From Funneliformis mosseae (lineage: Eukaryota; Glomeromycota; Glomeromycetes; Glomerales; Glomeraceae), in contig CAJVPP010000474.1 in NCBI GenBank assembly GCA_910592005.1, positions 1 through 31,570 of the forward strand: a stretch of 31,570 bases of DNA, given 5' to 3'. This document shows positions 1 to 10,202 of the stretch, piece after piece. The notes below the pieces were generated by a model. The model did no database searches, was not told where the DNA came from, and worked only from the letters and a program-made list of their open reading frames with translations. The number at the start of each line of letters is the position of its first letter. The stretch's first letter is position 1. A program made the translations under genes and the position numbers.

Positions 1-880
1 ACCCTTCAACTTAAATAAATTTGTGTTTATTTCTTTCATAGTTTACAACTTAAACTCCCTGTTAGCAAATAAGCTTTATTATTCTAATGACATAGTGTTT
101 AGGCTTAACATCAGAAACTTCGTTATATTGAGGCATGACTGTACTGTATATATATGTGATTTTTTGTAATTTTTCTTTATAATTAAAGTATTTTAGGTTT
201 TTAAATTAATTCAAGTTGGAAAATAGTATTTTTAAAAAAAATAAAATTTCTCTTAAAAATATATATATATATATATTTAAAAATTAAAAATTAAATATAG
301 ATTCAAATAATTTATATAAAAATAAATAGTTATAAATTTCTATCTCAAAAAAATTATTCTAAAAATTATATAAATTAAATTATTTTTTTTTTTCAAAAAT
401 GTCTTTAAAATCAAATTTAGGCATGGTTTAATTGGTTTAATTCTAACTGCCATTATAAATTTGGCTTAATTTAAAAAATTTTTAATCCCGGGAGAAATTA
501 TGTTATGTAAATCCACCAACAATACAAATTTATATATTTGATTACGACTTTCAAAAGTAATTGCGACTTTAACACTTATATTAAAAAACAATTGAAGGGC
601 GAAACTATATTTCAAAAGATTTCAACATTTTATTTCGAAACCTATTAATTTATAGGTTTATTTCCTTGTCGTAATTTTCGCTAAGTTGATCATCAAATCG
701 TAACCGCGATTTTGATTGGTTATTTTATTTCCGTTTTGGGCATGATTATGATATTTACGTTTAATGTAAACATCCTCGTGATAAACTTACTAAACATCGT
801 TAAAATAAATCTATATTGCACACTTTTTGATCATTTTTTCATTTTTTTTTTTTACCTTACCTTTGTTAACAAGACTGAAT
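1..880. other. AT-rich upstream spacer
   Basis: I see no gene here. It is AT-only sequence with an (AT)n run near 259-275 and poly-A/poly-T tracts. A 62-codon open frame at 712-900 crosses the start of the following gene in another frame and is hydrophobic low-complexity sequence, so I do not call it. The last 200 bases probably hold the promoter of the gene starting at 881, but I see no clear TATA box. Confidence 0.5.
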
Positions 881-3473
881 ATGGACAAACTTCCTATTGA
901 AAAATCATCAAGTTCAGGTAAGGATGTTAATAAAATTTTTTAGAAATTACACGTATGTGGATATAAATAAATCATTATATATCTTCAGAACCTGAAAATG
1001 ATGAGTTGCAAACAAATCCAAACGCATTGAAGTCTCATGGTTTCTCTGATGAAAATTTTGTAAGTATACGAAATAAAATCTTTTTTTATCTTTTTCTTAC
1101 TCTTACATTATTAATATAAATAACGCACAATCTATTAAGAACGAAATGTTTAACAAAGAAGATGGTAGTTACCAAGATAAGGAAGATGACAATGGCTCAA
1201 ACGAGAATTCTAAAATGACAATCATTAATGATACGGATGAAGATGATGAGGTTAATGACATGCAATTTATTAATAACGAAATGGTTAACAATGATATTTG
1301 TATCAAAGATAATGGAAAAGTTGAAGACAATGACTCAAACGAGAATTCTAAAATGACAATCATTTATGATAAGGATAAGGATGATGAGAATGATAACATG
1401 CAATATTTTAATGACGAAATGGTTAACGAAGAAGATAGTAGCCAAGATGAGGACGACAAAGATAAAGACGATGTCACAAACAATAAATCTAGCAATAAAA
1501 TGACAATCTCCAACAAAGATGATAATAGCCAGGACGAGGACGACGACAAGAGTGAAGACGATGACACAAGCGACAAACCTATCAATAAAATGTTAATCCT
1601 CAACAAATGGTATAGCAGCCAAGATGAGGACGACGACAAGAGTGTAAACGATGGAATAAATGAAAAATCCAGCAATAAAATGACATTCTCTAATAAAGAT
1701 TACAGCAGCCAAAATGAGGACGACGACGATGATACAAGCGACAAACCTATCAATAAAATGTTAATCCTCAACAAATGGTATAGCAGCCAAGATGAGGACG
1801 ATGACAAGAGTGAAGACGATGATACAAACAATAAATCTAGCAATAAAATGACTTTCTCCAATAAAGATTATAGTAGCCAGGAAGAGGACGACGACAAGAG
1901 TGTAAACGATGGAATAAATGAAAAATCCAGCAATAAAATGACATTCTCCAATAAAGATTACAGCAGCCAAAATGAGGACGACGACGATGATACAAGCGAC
2001 AAATCTATCAATAAAATGTCAATCCTCAACAAAGGGTATAGCAGCCAAGATGAGGACGATGACAAGAGTGAAGACGATGATACAAGCGAAAAATCTAGCA
2101 ATAAAATGACTTTCTTCAATAAAAATTATAGTAGCCAAAATGAGGACGAAGACGATGATACAAGCGAAAATTCTAGCAATAAAATGACATTTTCCAATAA
2201 AGATTATAGTAGCCAAAATGAGGATGACGATAAAAGTGAAGACGACAACTCAATTGATAGTAGCCAAGATGAGGACAACAAGAGTGAAGACGATGATACA
2301 AGCGAAAAATCTAGCAATAAATTGACTTTCTCCAATAAAGATTATAGTAGCCAAGATGAGGACGGCAAGAGTGAAGACGATGATACAAGTGTTGAATCTA
2401 GCAGTAAAATGATGGCAGTTTCTAATGAGAATAATAACGATTTCATCAGCAAAACTGTAACTTTAGAGACAGAAAACGATGATTCAGGTGATGATTCTAG
2501 CAGTAAGGCTTCGACTTCTAGCGAAAACAATTATATTGATAGTAATTCACGTTTAAGTTTTGATGACGATAATTCAATTAACTTTTACAACAGCAACACA
2601 ACTAGTAGCAGCCAAGATAATGTCAATAGTGAATCTGTTATAAGCCTTTGTGAAGATAATATTATAAATGATTTTGAATCTGAAGAAAACTCAACTTTTA
2701 ACAGCTATGATGAAGAGAGTAGTATCAAAAATATTACCTTTCGGAATTACTCTAATGATTCTTGCAACGAATCTTCAACTTCCAGTAGCGATGATGATTT
2801 GATGCTTTGTATTTTTAGCAATAGAAACAGAATCGCAATTCCTAGTAGCAATGATGATACAGTTATTATTGATAAAGACGAGGCTAAATTTAACAATGAA
2901 AATAACAAAGAGAGTAGTTCTGATAATAAGAATATTTTTGAATCAAATAGTTCTAGTAGCGATATCTTTTGTTCTATTAATGGAGATAGCGATGACGCAA
3001 ATGAGAGCAGTTCTGATAGCGATGTTATAATTGAGAGCAGTTCTGATAGGAATGATATAAGTGATAATAGTTCTGAAAACGATGATATAAATGAGAATAG
3101 ATCTGTTAGCGATGATACAAGTATTAGCAGTTCTAATAGCGATGATACAAGTACAAGCAGTTCTGATAGTGATGATACAAGTATAAGCAGTTCTGATAGC
3201 GAGAGCAGCACTGGTGTCGAAGATCCAAGTGTGAGAAGGTCTGATAGCGATGATAGCAGTTCTGATGAAGAAACAACAACTTTTAGCAGTGAATGTATGG
3301 ATGTAGATTACTTAAGTTCTAGTAGTAATAGTATTAGGGGTGACTTAAACAGCGAAACTGACAGTGATGATGATGGTAATACTATTAAAAACTCTAGAAG
3401 AGCATTAAGTTTTGCAATATGCATAAACTTTAATATTGTATTGAATGGTAATGATGATTATATTGTTGAATAA
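881..3473 (+). CDS. Acidic Ser/Asp/Asn-rich tandem-repeat protein, three exons
   Basis: Exons at 881-917, 989-1059 and 1140-3473 join in frame to give 813 residues. Introns of 71 and 80 nt have GTAAGG and GTAAGT donors and CAG/AAG acceptors. The ATG at 881 is chosen because both junctions keep the frame into the long exon. The protein is almost entirely hydrophilic: an N-terminal 36 residues, an Asp/Asn/Glu-rich lead, about 12 repeats of roughly 30 residues (around residues 137-457) built on SSQ-acidic-run-TS.KSSNKM..SNK.Y, then a Ser-Asp region (around 640-747) with SSDSDD-type runs that resemble casein-kinase-2 sites. No signal peptide, membrane segment or catalytic domain is visible. I do not recognise a family. 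An intrinsically disordered, probably phosphorylated protein is an inference. The frame is intact and rich in CAA/CAG codons, unlike the transposons downstream. Confidence 0.75.
1440..2400 (+). repeat. Coding tandem repeat, about 12 units of 80-100 bp
   Basis: Within exon 3 of the acidic protein gene the core encoding SSQ[D/N/E]EDD recurs about 12 times. Longer blocks, such as the one encoding DDDDDTSDK followed by NKM.ILNK, recur nearly unchanged at about 1720-1790 and 1980-2040. Unit length varies because the Asp run expands and contracts. Long antisense open frames over this stretch are by-products of the repeat. Confidence 0.85.
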
Positions 3474-3530
3474 AGAATTCGCTGTTGTGGTGAATAATGA
3501 AAGTTTAATAACGTTAGAAATTCGTAATCG

Positions 3531-3536
3531 AATAAA
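3531..3536 (+). terminator. Possible polyadenylation signal of the acidic protein gene
   Basis: AATAAA lies 58 bases after the stop codon of the acidic protein gene. In such AT-rich DNA this can occur by chance. Confidence 0.3.
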
Positions 3537-4229
3537 TATTTTTAGATAGCTTTAGTATTATATTGTTTCCAAAGTTGAATTAGATCTCAGTTAGATAAAT
3601 TAATTATAAACAAATAAAAAGCTATGGTACGTATGGAATAAATTTATCTTCAATTACAAAATTTGTGATGTTTCATGCGGAATATAAATTCATTATTTAA
3701 GGGTCAGTAATCCAAATTTTTAGATTGTTATATAAACTCAATCATAAACTCAATTTTAGGAGGATATTTAATATTAAAAGGGGCAATATTATCTAGGTTA
3801 GTTTACGAGATAAATCGAGTTTTAGCTTGTACTTTACAAATCAAGAAAATAACAATTCTTGATAAGATGATATCTTATCTTTATCTTAATAATTTTGAAG
3901 TGTGAGCTTTTATGGAATTCAACCATCGAAAATGGAAATTTAAAACATTTGGTTTATTATCAAAAGGCTGCAAAACCATGAGATAAGATATTATTTAAAT
4001 CGGTGGTGAGTTATTATGGAAACTTTAATTTTTTTCTCTATTTTATAGAAAGTTTTAAACATATTCATAATATGACTTTATACACCTTATAATTCCTAAT
4101 TATAACCGGTGAAGAATTTTAAAAACCATAGAGTCCGATTAAAGATTTCTCACGAACATTCCTGAATTTCATGTGGCGAAACTGTACTAATAACGATGAA
4201 TTAATTTCAAGAATATATATGTAAGAAAC
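3537..4229. other. Spacer without recognisable features
   Basis: AT-rich sequence with no open frame of note on either strand and no structured repeat that I can see. Confidence 0.5.
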
Positions 4230-4463
4230 TTGTTCTTTAATGCTCTCACATCTTCAACTACTTCCATAGGCGTTACGGCTGGATTTGTTCTTGGCCGTCT
4301 GTATGAGTATGGATCCATCAACATCTGTTATCAAGAACAAATTATCTGCAATTTACTATATAACTGTTATACTATATCTAATGAGGCGTCATATTCCCAT
4401 ATTTTAAGTTGTGATAAAAAAGTTAAGTTTTACCTTGTTTTATCACATCCTTATGGACATTGA
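4230..4463 (+). CDS. Unassigned 77-codon open frame, possibly an orphan exon
   Basis: This open frame begins at a TTG rather than an ATG. Residues 7-27 (around TSIGVTAGFVLGRLYEYG) have mixed composition that looks more protein-like than the rest of the spacer. I do not recognise a family, see no convincing splice sites linking it to a neighbour, and the rest of the frame is Cys/Tyr-rich. It could be a leftover exon or a chance frame. Confidence 0.15.
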   Translation: MFFNALTSSTTSIGVTAGFVLGRLYEYGSINICYQEQIICNLLYNCYTISNEASYSHILSCDKKVKFYLVLSHPYGH

Positions 4464-5103
4464 ATCGACTTCATTGTCAATAAAAACAACAATCATCGCT
4501 ATTCAGAATCAAGATACTAAATATTAAATGTTTTTTGGTTTCTCAATATCACGTGCTAATAATTAGTAAATTGGGAAACATTTTTAAATAAAAACCAACA
4601 GTTAGAATATTACATGAATAGTAGTCTTCTTTAACAAAAATCATGTAACGTTACTACAACTCCTATATTGGTTCTGCTTTGCTATTTGTATAATTATAAG
4701 GCTTGAATTTCTTTGGACCAAAATTGTGATTTTTGCTAATATTCGTTGATAGTTAAATATCAAAAAATAAAAAAAAAAATAAAAAATGAATTTTCTCGAT
4801 AAATTCAACAATTTATCAATTTCATCTTCAAATTCGTCATCATTATCCACCGTTTTAGCGATAGAAACATTTGTAGCATTAATACTAAGGCCACGCATAT
4901 TAGCATTAAATTTTTAAAATGGGTTTAATAAAAAAAAATTTTTTTATGTAAATCGTAACGATGTGATTGGTTGATTTATTATAATCGGCGGTGAATGCTG
5001 TAAATGTGTCAGTTGGAAGTAAAAAAAGAGAAGAAACAGAAAAGAAATATAAAAAATCAAGTAAACAAAGAAATGACGAGACACGGATTTGATTATATGT
5101 CAA

Positions 5104-6003
5104 TAAAATAAAGTGTTAATACCATAAAATTCGTATTGTTACATTGGAAATAATTCCACCCGAAAAAATCATAATTTTCGCCTCGGTTAGTCTTTGAAGA
5201 TCAATTTCGACCATATCGATGTTGTTAATGCTAATTAAAAATTTAAATATATTTCCTTGCGATATTGTTGTAACTTCGTTAATTTCGTTGTTTTAATGTT
5301 TTTTTATTTATTATATATATCCGATTATTATTTTGCGTAGTTTTAATTAATTAGCGTTTAGTGATTAGCATTTATTTGAGTTAAAGAGCGTCAATGTTGA
5401 GACAATACTAAATAATTAATTTTATTGAATAACATTTACATCATAATTCTTCGATTGCTTATTAATAAAAAACCTTCTGCTTACATTTAAAATTGTATTT
5501 AAAGAAAGAATTGAACACAACAGTATTATATTTCGAAGTATTGAGATAAAATCTTTACACTTTTTTTTTGGTCAAAATTTAAAGGTGACCCGGCCGGTGA
5601 CGTGAACCAAAATGCTAATGTGCGTGGCCTAAAGAGATATAAGTTTTTTTCTCAATGCCCTTTGCTATCAAAAACTTTTGTAGAGAATTTCCTTTTTGCG
5701 GTCGAATTTAAATTCGAAATTACATATAATCTTAAACGTGTTTCCATTATCTAAAATGGTTAGCCATGCGCACTCGCTAATTTATATCACAAATCTTAAA
5801 AATTGAACCCAAGATTTTCTTTTAGAAGTTAATTATCCTGTGATTTTTATTAAATTTGACACCCAAAAACAATCAATAATTGAAGACCGAAAGAGACATG
5901 AAGATATTAAACAATACATATTATTATTATTTTTGCTTAAATAATTCTATTAATTAATAATAAATTCGGTTTAATTATACCAAGGAATCAATTATTATTA
6001 TTA
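5104..6003. other. Spacer between the orphan ORFs and the reductase-like gene
   Basis: No gene is recognisable. About 20 bases near 5611-5629 (AATGCTAATGTGCGTGGCC) recur with one change in the opposite orientation near 4890-4908, suggesting a short dispersed repeat. The last 100 bases, next to the end of the reductase-like gene, are ATT/TTA-rich. Confidence 0.4.
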
Positions 6004-7642
6004 TTATTGATCATTTTCAGCGACATTAACATTACCACTACTCTCACCATTTACACTTGCACCATCTCTAGTTAAACCACTTTGATCACCATTTTCTAAA
6101 TCAGGTACATATCTATACAGAGGAAATTCCAAAAATAAGGTACTTTTAATTATTCGCGGTAATGGTTCATAGAGACTTGGTGGAAATGGTATTAATACAG
6201 AAGTACGCTCAAGATATTTGGAGTAATCATTCCAGTTTCCTTGCTTCCATTGTTTTTCATGTGCAGGACGTTCGTTTAATGGCATCCCACTTAAAAACAT
6301 GAGCAAGACTTTGGGAAAGAAAAGAAAGGAGTTTAAGAAGTTGAAAAGGGGATTGAAATTTTGAAAATCAATTAAATAAATTTTATACTTACAAATTGTG
6401 AATACGGGAGAGGTAATGGAAGCATAAGCGGCATTTGTACCTATTCCAGAAATAGTAGGTTGTAGACATAATAAAAAGATTCCAGTCCTAAACAATCGAA
6501 ATTTAAAATCGAGTTGGTAAAACATGCTATGAGAATAATATTATTACTTGATTTTACTCACCATATCTATAAAGATTTTTTTTTTATTTTTTTATTTAAA
6601 AAAAAGAGATAATTTAGTTGGTTTAAAGTCGTTAATGCTTCAAAATAAATAATATCAAATAACTTACGCATATTTCACCGAAATAATTTGGATGCCTACT
6701 CCACGACCAAAGTCCTGTCTTCATAAATTGTGTTGGTGATGTACGGCTTTGTCTGAACACGAACTGTTGTATACAGGAAAAAAAAGTAAAATATTGTAAG
6801 TACAAGTAGAAGCAATACAAATTATTAAAGTAAACAATTACTTAATATTTAATTACCTTTTGAAAATCAGAAATAGATTCAAATAATATACCGATGATAA
6901 ATACAAACACACCAATAACATCGGTAGCTCTACCGAATTTAACATCCCTGCCATCATATTCATCATTACTTATTCTTGGAGAATTTAAAAATATGAAAGG
7001 TAAACTAATTATCCAAACCCATATCATTTGTAACACAAAGAAGAACAGCAATGATGCAAATTTAGATCTAATACTTTCAAATCTTGAATCCTTTCCTGAT
7101 TTTAACATTCGATATAAACAAAATACTAAAAAAGAAAAGTGAAGAATGAAAGGAGTTAAATGACGAATGTGTAAATTATAGTAAGTTATCTTGCTTACAT
7201 CCTAATCTTGCACCCCACAAAACTGCGAATGTCGTCGCGATTATTTGTCGAACATACCATGTCTGTATAATATCAAGAAAACATTATTGATAAAGGGAAT
7301 AAGGTTAGATTGATCGTTATATTTACCTGACCAAGAACTAATGTTAATATCGCCAATAAAGCAACATTACTGCCACCTATTGAAAGAATGAAGAAATCGT
7401 TAACCTGAAAATATAAACTCAGAAATTAAAAGAAAAATTACCTCCAAAATCAGTCACTTTAAAAATAATAAAAATATATGTTAGCATATTTGATCGTTAT
7501 TGAATAACTTCAACTGCTTTGTTGATTACTTACCTGAATCAATTTGAAATGTATAAGCGATAGTAAAAAAAATTAGTTGATATCCAATTGTTAATATTGC
7601 TGTTATGGCTAAATAATAATCATCTAATACTCTAACTACCAT
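6004..7642 (-). CDS. DUF1295 / steroid 5-alpha-reductase-like membrane protein, nine exons
   Basis: Exons on the minus strand are 7642-7534, 7456-7442, 7376-7327, 7262-7199, 7125-6857, 6763-6668, 6566-6562, 6487-6393 and 6308-6004. They sum to 1008 nt, 335 residues plus TAA, and every junction has GT-AG ends. Family landmarks appear in order: VTDFGGGSN (about 37-45), the segment around LKSGKDSRFE (87-96), QMIWVWIISLP, SRHPNYFGE (191-199), IWTGIF (202-207), SGMPLNERPAHEK and RTSVLIPFPPSLY. These match the DUF1295 family (related to 3-oxo-5-alpha-steroid 4-dehydrogenases and isoprenylcysteine methyltransferase-like membrane enzymes), so an ER or other endomembrane NAD(P)H-dependent or lipid-modifying role is likely. 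The substrate is unknown. Several hydrophobic helices precede a hydrophilic C-terminal tail of about 45 residues. The start ATG at 7642 gives a family-like N-terminal helix. Confidence 0.9.
6562..6566 (-). other. Five-nucleotide microexon (exon 7) of the DUF1295 gene
   Basis: The five bases ATATG lie between an acceptor TATAG and a strong donor GTGAGT. Exon 6 ends in phase 0 and exon 8 needs two extra bases modulo 3 to stay in the conserved frame. Inserting these five supplies Ile and the Trp that the family has just after the SRHPNYFGE motif. Skipping it shifts the frame. Transcript evidence is lacking here, but the fit of frame, splice sites and residue is close. Confidence 0.7.
7442..7456 (-). 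other. Fifteen-nucleotide microexon (exon 2) of the DUF1295 gene
   Basis: Fifteen bases between AAAG and GTAATT complete the codon begun in exon 1 and encode VTDFG, the conserved TDF motif of the family. Introns of 77 and 65 nt flank it. Confidence 0.75.
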
Positions 7643-8145
7643 GATTATTAATAAATAAGTAAAAGAATTTAATGAAAATTTTATTTAAAAATATAATTTT
7701 TGAAATGTTTAAAATATAAAAAAAAATAATTTTATTTTGCAATACAAAAAAAAAAAATTTGAAACGGTAACAACTTATATTTCTGCACGTTGTGTAACAA
7801 AATCGTCAGAATTGTTTTAATTGCTTTTCGATGAATCTGGCAAAGATCTACACAGGACTCCGAAAAAGGTAAATTTTTATATGTCGTACAATAGTTACAA
7901 ACTAGTATTGTCAAAGATTTCAAAAAAAAGGTGACTAAATCAAACCTATTTATATATATATATATATTTAAATTTCCATAAGTGATCACTGTTAACTTTT
8001 TTGAATAAAATAAGAAAAAAGTGGGTTAAGCTTTCGCAGTAAAAAAAGTATAAAATAACCTTGTTTTTACACAAACAACTCAAATAACTGCGCCCTATCG
8101 ATCATTTTCGTATAATAATCTGCTTCAAATAAATTACACAGTGCA
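7643..8145. other. AT-rich 5' spacer of the DUF1295 gene
   Basis: No gene is recognisable. It contains an (AT)n run at about 7950-7969. An 85-codon minus frame at 7732-7989 is low-complexity and not called. The promoter of the minus-strand reductase-like gene should lie at its left end. Confidence 0.4.
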
Positions 8146-8557
8146 TTACTTTATCATGAACTCAATCAAATTGGAAATATGACATTTTTGCTCTTTCCGC
8201 ACCTTTTTCCTTGCTGTTCCAGTGATATTCCCCGAAAAAATTTTGGAATCGTTGTTCTTGTGTGACATTGAGAAAAAATTCTCCGATATGATCATCGCAC
8301 ATGATTCAAAAATTAATTCTTTTACTGCGGAGCTCAATACTTGTTTAATATATTCTTCAAAATTTTCTCTTTAATTGTATTTTCGTTAATAAATTAGATT
8401 GTATATTCATATAATCATTTACTTTATATTTAAATGAATCAATTAAATTACTTGCTTTAACAATTTCATTATTATCAAATATATTGATGTTTTCTAAATT
8501 ATTAAAATTTTCAATATCACGTTCTAATTCAATTACATAAATTTCAAATTTACGTAA
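8146..8557 (-). pseudogene. Frameshifted fragment of an unassigned helical protein
   Basis: On the minus strand an open frame without ATG runs from 8557 to a TGA at 8359-8357. The reading then continues in another frame as a Glu/Lys-rich stretch down to a TAA at 8146. Together they give about 135 residues of helix-forming sequence. One shift near 8362-8372 would join them, and I see no GT-AG pair that does it. The N-terminal part is rich in Asn, Ile, Leu and Glu; the C-terminal part has a basic patch (TARKKVRKEQK). I do not recognise the family. Confidence 0.35.
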
Positions 8558-8724
8558 AAATAAAAATTAAAAAATAAAACTCATAAAAAGAAAAATAATT
8601 AAATTATTACTCTTTAATTTGATTGGTAGATTAAAGTTTTATTGTATTATCGTTATGTATAATTCCTTTGATTTTACAATAGTGATTTTATATAATAATA
8701 ATATATTAATTAAATAATAATATA

Positions 8725-8800
8725 ATAAGATCGGTTATTTAGAACCGATTTAAATTAACCAATATAATCAGTTATTAGAATTGGTTTAAAGAACCGGACT
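8725..8800. repeat. AACCG/CGGTT-rich inverted motifs, possible transposon end
   Basis: Short inverted words (ATCGGTT, GAACCGATTT, GAATTGGTTTAAAGAACCGG) cluster here. Similar AACTGGTT-type clusters occur after the hAT transposase near 30566-30680. It could be a remnant of a hAT terminus. No transposase is attached. Confidence 0.3.
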
Positions 8801-8868
8801 ATATGGGAACGTTGCCAATAAATCAAGTAAATTATGATCATGATTATGATCATCATGAATAGGCCTTA

Positions 8869-9075
8869 TTATATGTTTTTCCTTTTGACTTCAATTGGCA
8901 ACAATAACGTAAAGTCTTTATCCAATTTCGCAATTGCAACTTTATGACAATTGAAGTCAGGTATACCGGCGGCTTTGGTATCTCGTCTTGTATACTCCAT
9001 TAAGTTGCTCAATACCTCCTTTTCAATCTTCACCCGATTATGTTGTGCAAATCGTGGATTTCCGTTGGCCATCAA
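8869..9075 (-). pseudogene. PD-(D/E)XK nuclease-like C-terminal fragment
   Basis: A 68-codon minus frame ends with GIPDF, a spacer of about 20 residues, then LPIEVKR and a stop shortly after. The spacing of the Asp in IPDF and the Glu-x-Lys in IEVKR, each after hydrophobic residues, matches the catalytic core of PD-(D/E)XK nucleases. Such domains terminate Crinkler-type effectors and related transposon-derived proteins in several early-diverging fungi. The upstream part needed for a full domain is missing; the DNA before it is the tandem duplication at 9087-9175. I call it a remnant, with the family assignment resting on this motif alone. Confidence 0.35.
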
Positions 9076-9086
9076 AGTGATAGTTG

Positions 9087-9175
9087 TTTACGTCTTCGAG
9101 AAAGCCTTCCCAAAGACGTACTTCAGATGATACGTCTTCGAGAGAGCCTTCCCAAAGACGTACTTTAGATGGTTC
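9087..9175. repeat. 42-bp tandem duplication
   Basis: Two adjacent copies of a 42-bp unit starting ACGTCTTCGAGA differ at only a few bases. The unit is a multiple of three and is open on both strands. On the plus strand it encodes a 14-residue repeat with PSQRRT, continuing to a stop after 9290; on the minus strand it encodes VRLWEG. I cannot tell which strand, if either, is translated. Confidence 0.7.
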
Positions 9176-9339
9176 GTGGTCAGCTTTTATGCAAGTTTTC
9201 GATTCGCAAGCATCGGGAGATAATTTAGAAGTGGTGAAGCATATGATAATGCCTCTTCTAGATTTAGAACTTCTAACAAAAATGAAATTGTGTAATTGAA
9301 TAAATGAGCAAAGGTCCAATACATTTGACGCAAGGCAAT

Positions 9340-9690
9340 TCAAAACTTGATCTTATTATTACCTGATATTTGCGTAGCTTTTCTTTTTTTTGATGAGGTC
9401 GGCAGTGGATGAAGTGGATGAGGTTGACGACGTAGACGTTTGATTCTAATCTCCCATATTCTATTTACTTTTATTTTTTCCAACTTTAAATCTCTGCCAG
9501 ACTTAATAGCGTCTTTTATTGTGTCAGCTGATTCGAAGTAAAGGATAGCGAATGGTCTAGGCTTGTAGTTATTAGAGAGAGGAATGTACACTGATTTTGC
9601 CTTAGTGGCGAGCACGATAACGTGAAGGTCACTTGCCGAGGTACCATAAGGGAGATTGCATTGGTATTATTTTGAGGTAGCTGGGCCTCG
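9340..9690 (-). pseudogene. RNA-recognition-motif-like fragment
   Basis: A minus-strand frame with no ATG at its head runs from about 9690. It shows an RNP2-like NLPYGTSASDLH near its start and an RNP1-like KPRPFAILYF after about 38 residues, then a helix (ESADTIKDAIK) and a basic tail rich in Arg, Pro, His and Lys. The order and spacing fit an RRM fold. Upstream, another frame continues with an Asp/Glu/Gln/Asn-rich linker, so one frameshift probably separates the head of the protein. Function is unknown; RRMs occur both in cellular RNA-binding proteins and in the first ORF of some non-LTR retrotransposons. Confidence 0.4.
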
Positions 9691-9801
9691 CCGAATACGT
9701 CATCCTTAATTCGTGATTAAAAAAAAATGATAAGTTAGGAACGTTTCCAGAAACAAAAATTAATATTGCAGGTATACATCAACAGTCCCTCTCTTTATAT
9801 G

Positions 9802-10199
9802 TTATAAAGGAAGACAACCGATTCCTCCAGAATCAGTAGAATCTTCATCAAAGAAAACATTGATAGATCCATCAAGTTCACTGACGCATGAATCGGCAAA
9901 CGCATCTGATAAGTACTTGTGGTGTATAAACCCTACCCCCATTACGCACGCAAACAGGGCATCAAGATCCTGGCTAAAAGCCCCGTCTCTCAACTAATTA
10001 TACTTACTTTACTTTTTTCTATGTTCTGGGCTATATCCTGGTATTTCTTGTGACTTACAGTTAGATTGTGTAATGCTGGAGAGACCATTTTTCGTATGGA
10101 ATATTTCAAAATATTTTGTATAAGGGATTTGTTCAGAAGAAATATTCTTGATATGGGATTACTATGTTCGTAACTCGATTTTAATAGCAAGTCTCCCAT
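9802..10199 (-). pseudogene. Two-part orphan ORF separated by a 14-nt GT-AG gap
   Basis: Minus-strand frames 10199-9990 and 9993-9802 (63 codons, TTG-initiated) abut. Removing the 14 bases from GTAAGT to ATTAG (10006-9993 region) would fuse AAA directly to TTG and give one continuous reading of about 127 residues. The second half has a normal protein-like composition (DLDALFACVMGVGFIHHKYL, then acidic residues and a GGIGCLPL end). I do not recognise the family. The first 16 or so codons lie in a MITE end, so the true N-terminus is lost or elsewhere. A 14-nt intron would be below known limits, so a decayed or deleted intron is more likely. Confidence 0.3.
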
Positions 10200-10202
10200 A
10201 TA
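10155..10202. mobile_element. Truncated copy of the 84-bp MITE (right end only)
   Basis: About 47 bases match the right half of the element at 14698-14781 with around six differences, including the shared word CGTAACTCGATTTTAAT and the terminal CTCCCATA. The matching left end is absent. Confidence 0.6.

Noticed and set aside
1169..3211. Six long minus-strand frames opposite the acidic protein gene, rich in Leu, Ser and Ile
   Set aside because: They arise because the Ser/Asp repeat has no stops when read backwards. They share its repeats and have no start or splice context of their own.
4641..5103. Two minus-strand frames of 85 and 65 codons
   Set aside because: Mostly low-complexity Phe/Leu/Tyr sequence. 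One short acidic stretch looks protein-like, but no donor lies near enough to make an exon and no family is recognisable.
9084..9299. 71-codon plus frame across the 42-bp duplication
   Set aside because: Both strands are open because the unit is a multiple of three. I describe the duplication and do not choose a coding strand.
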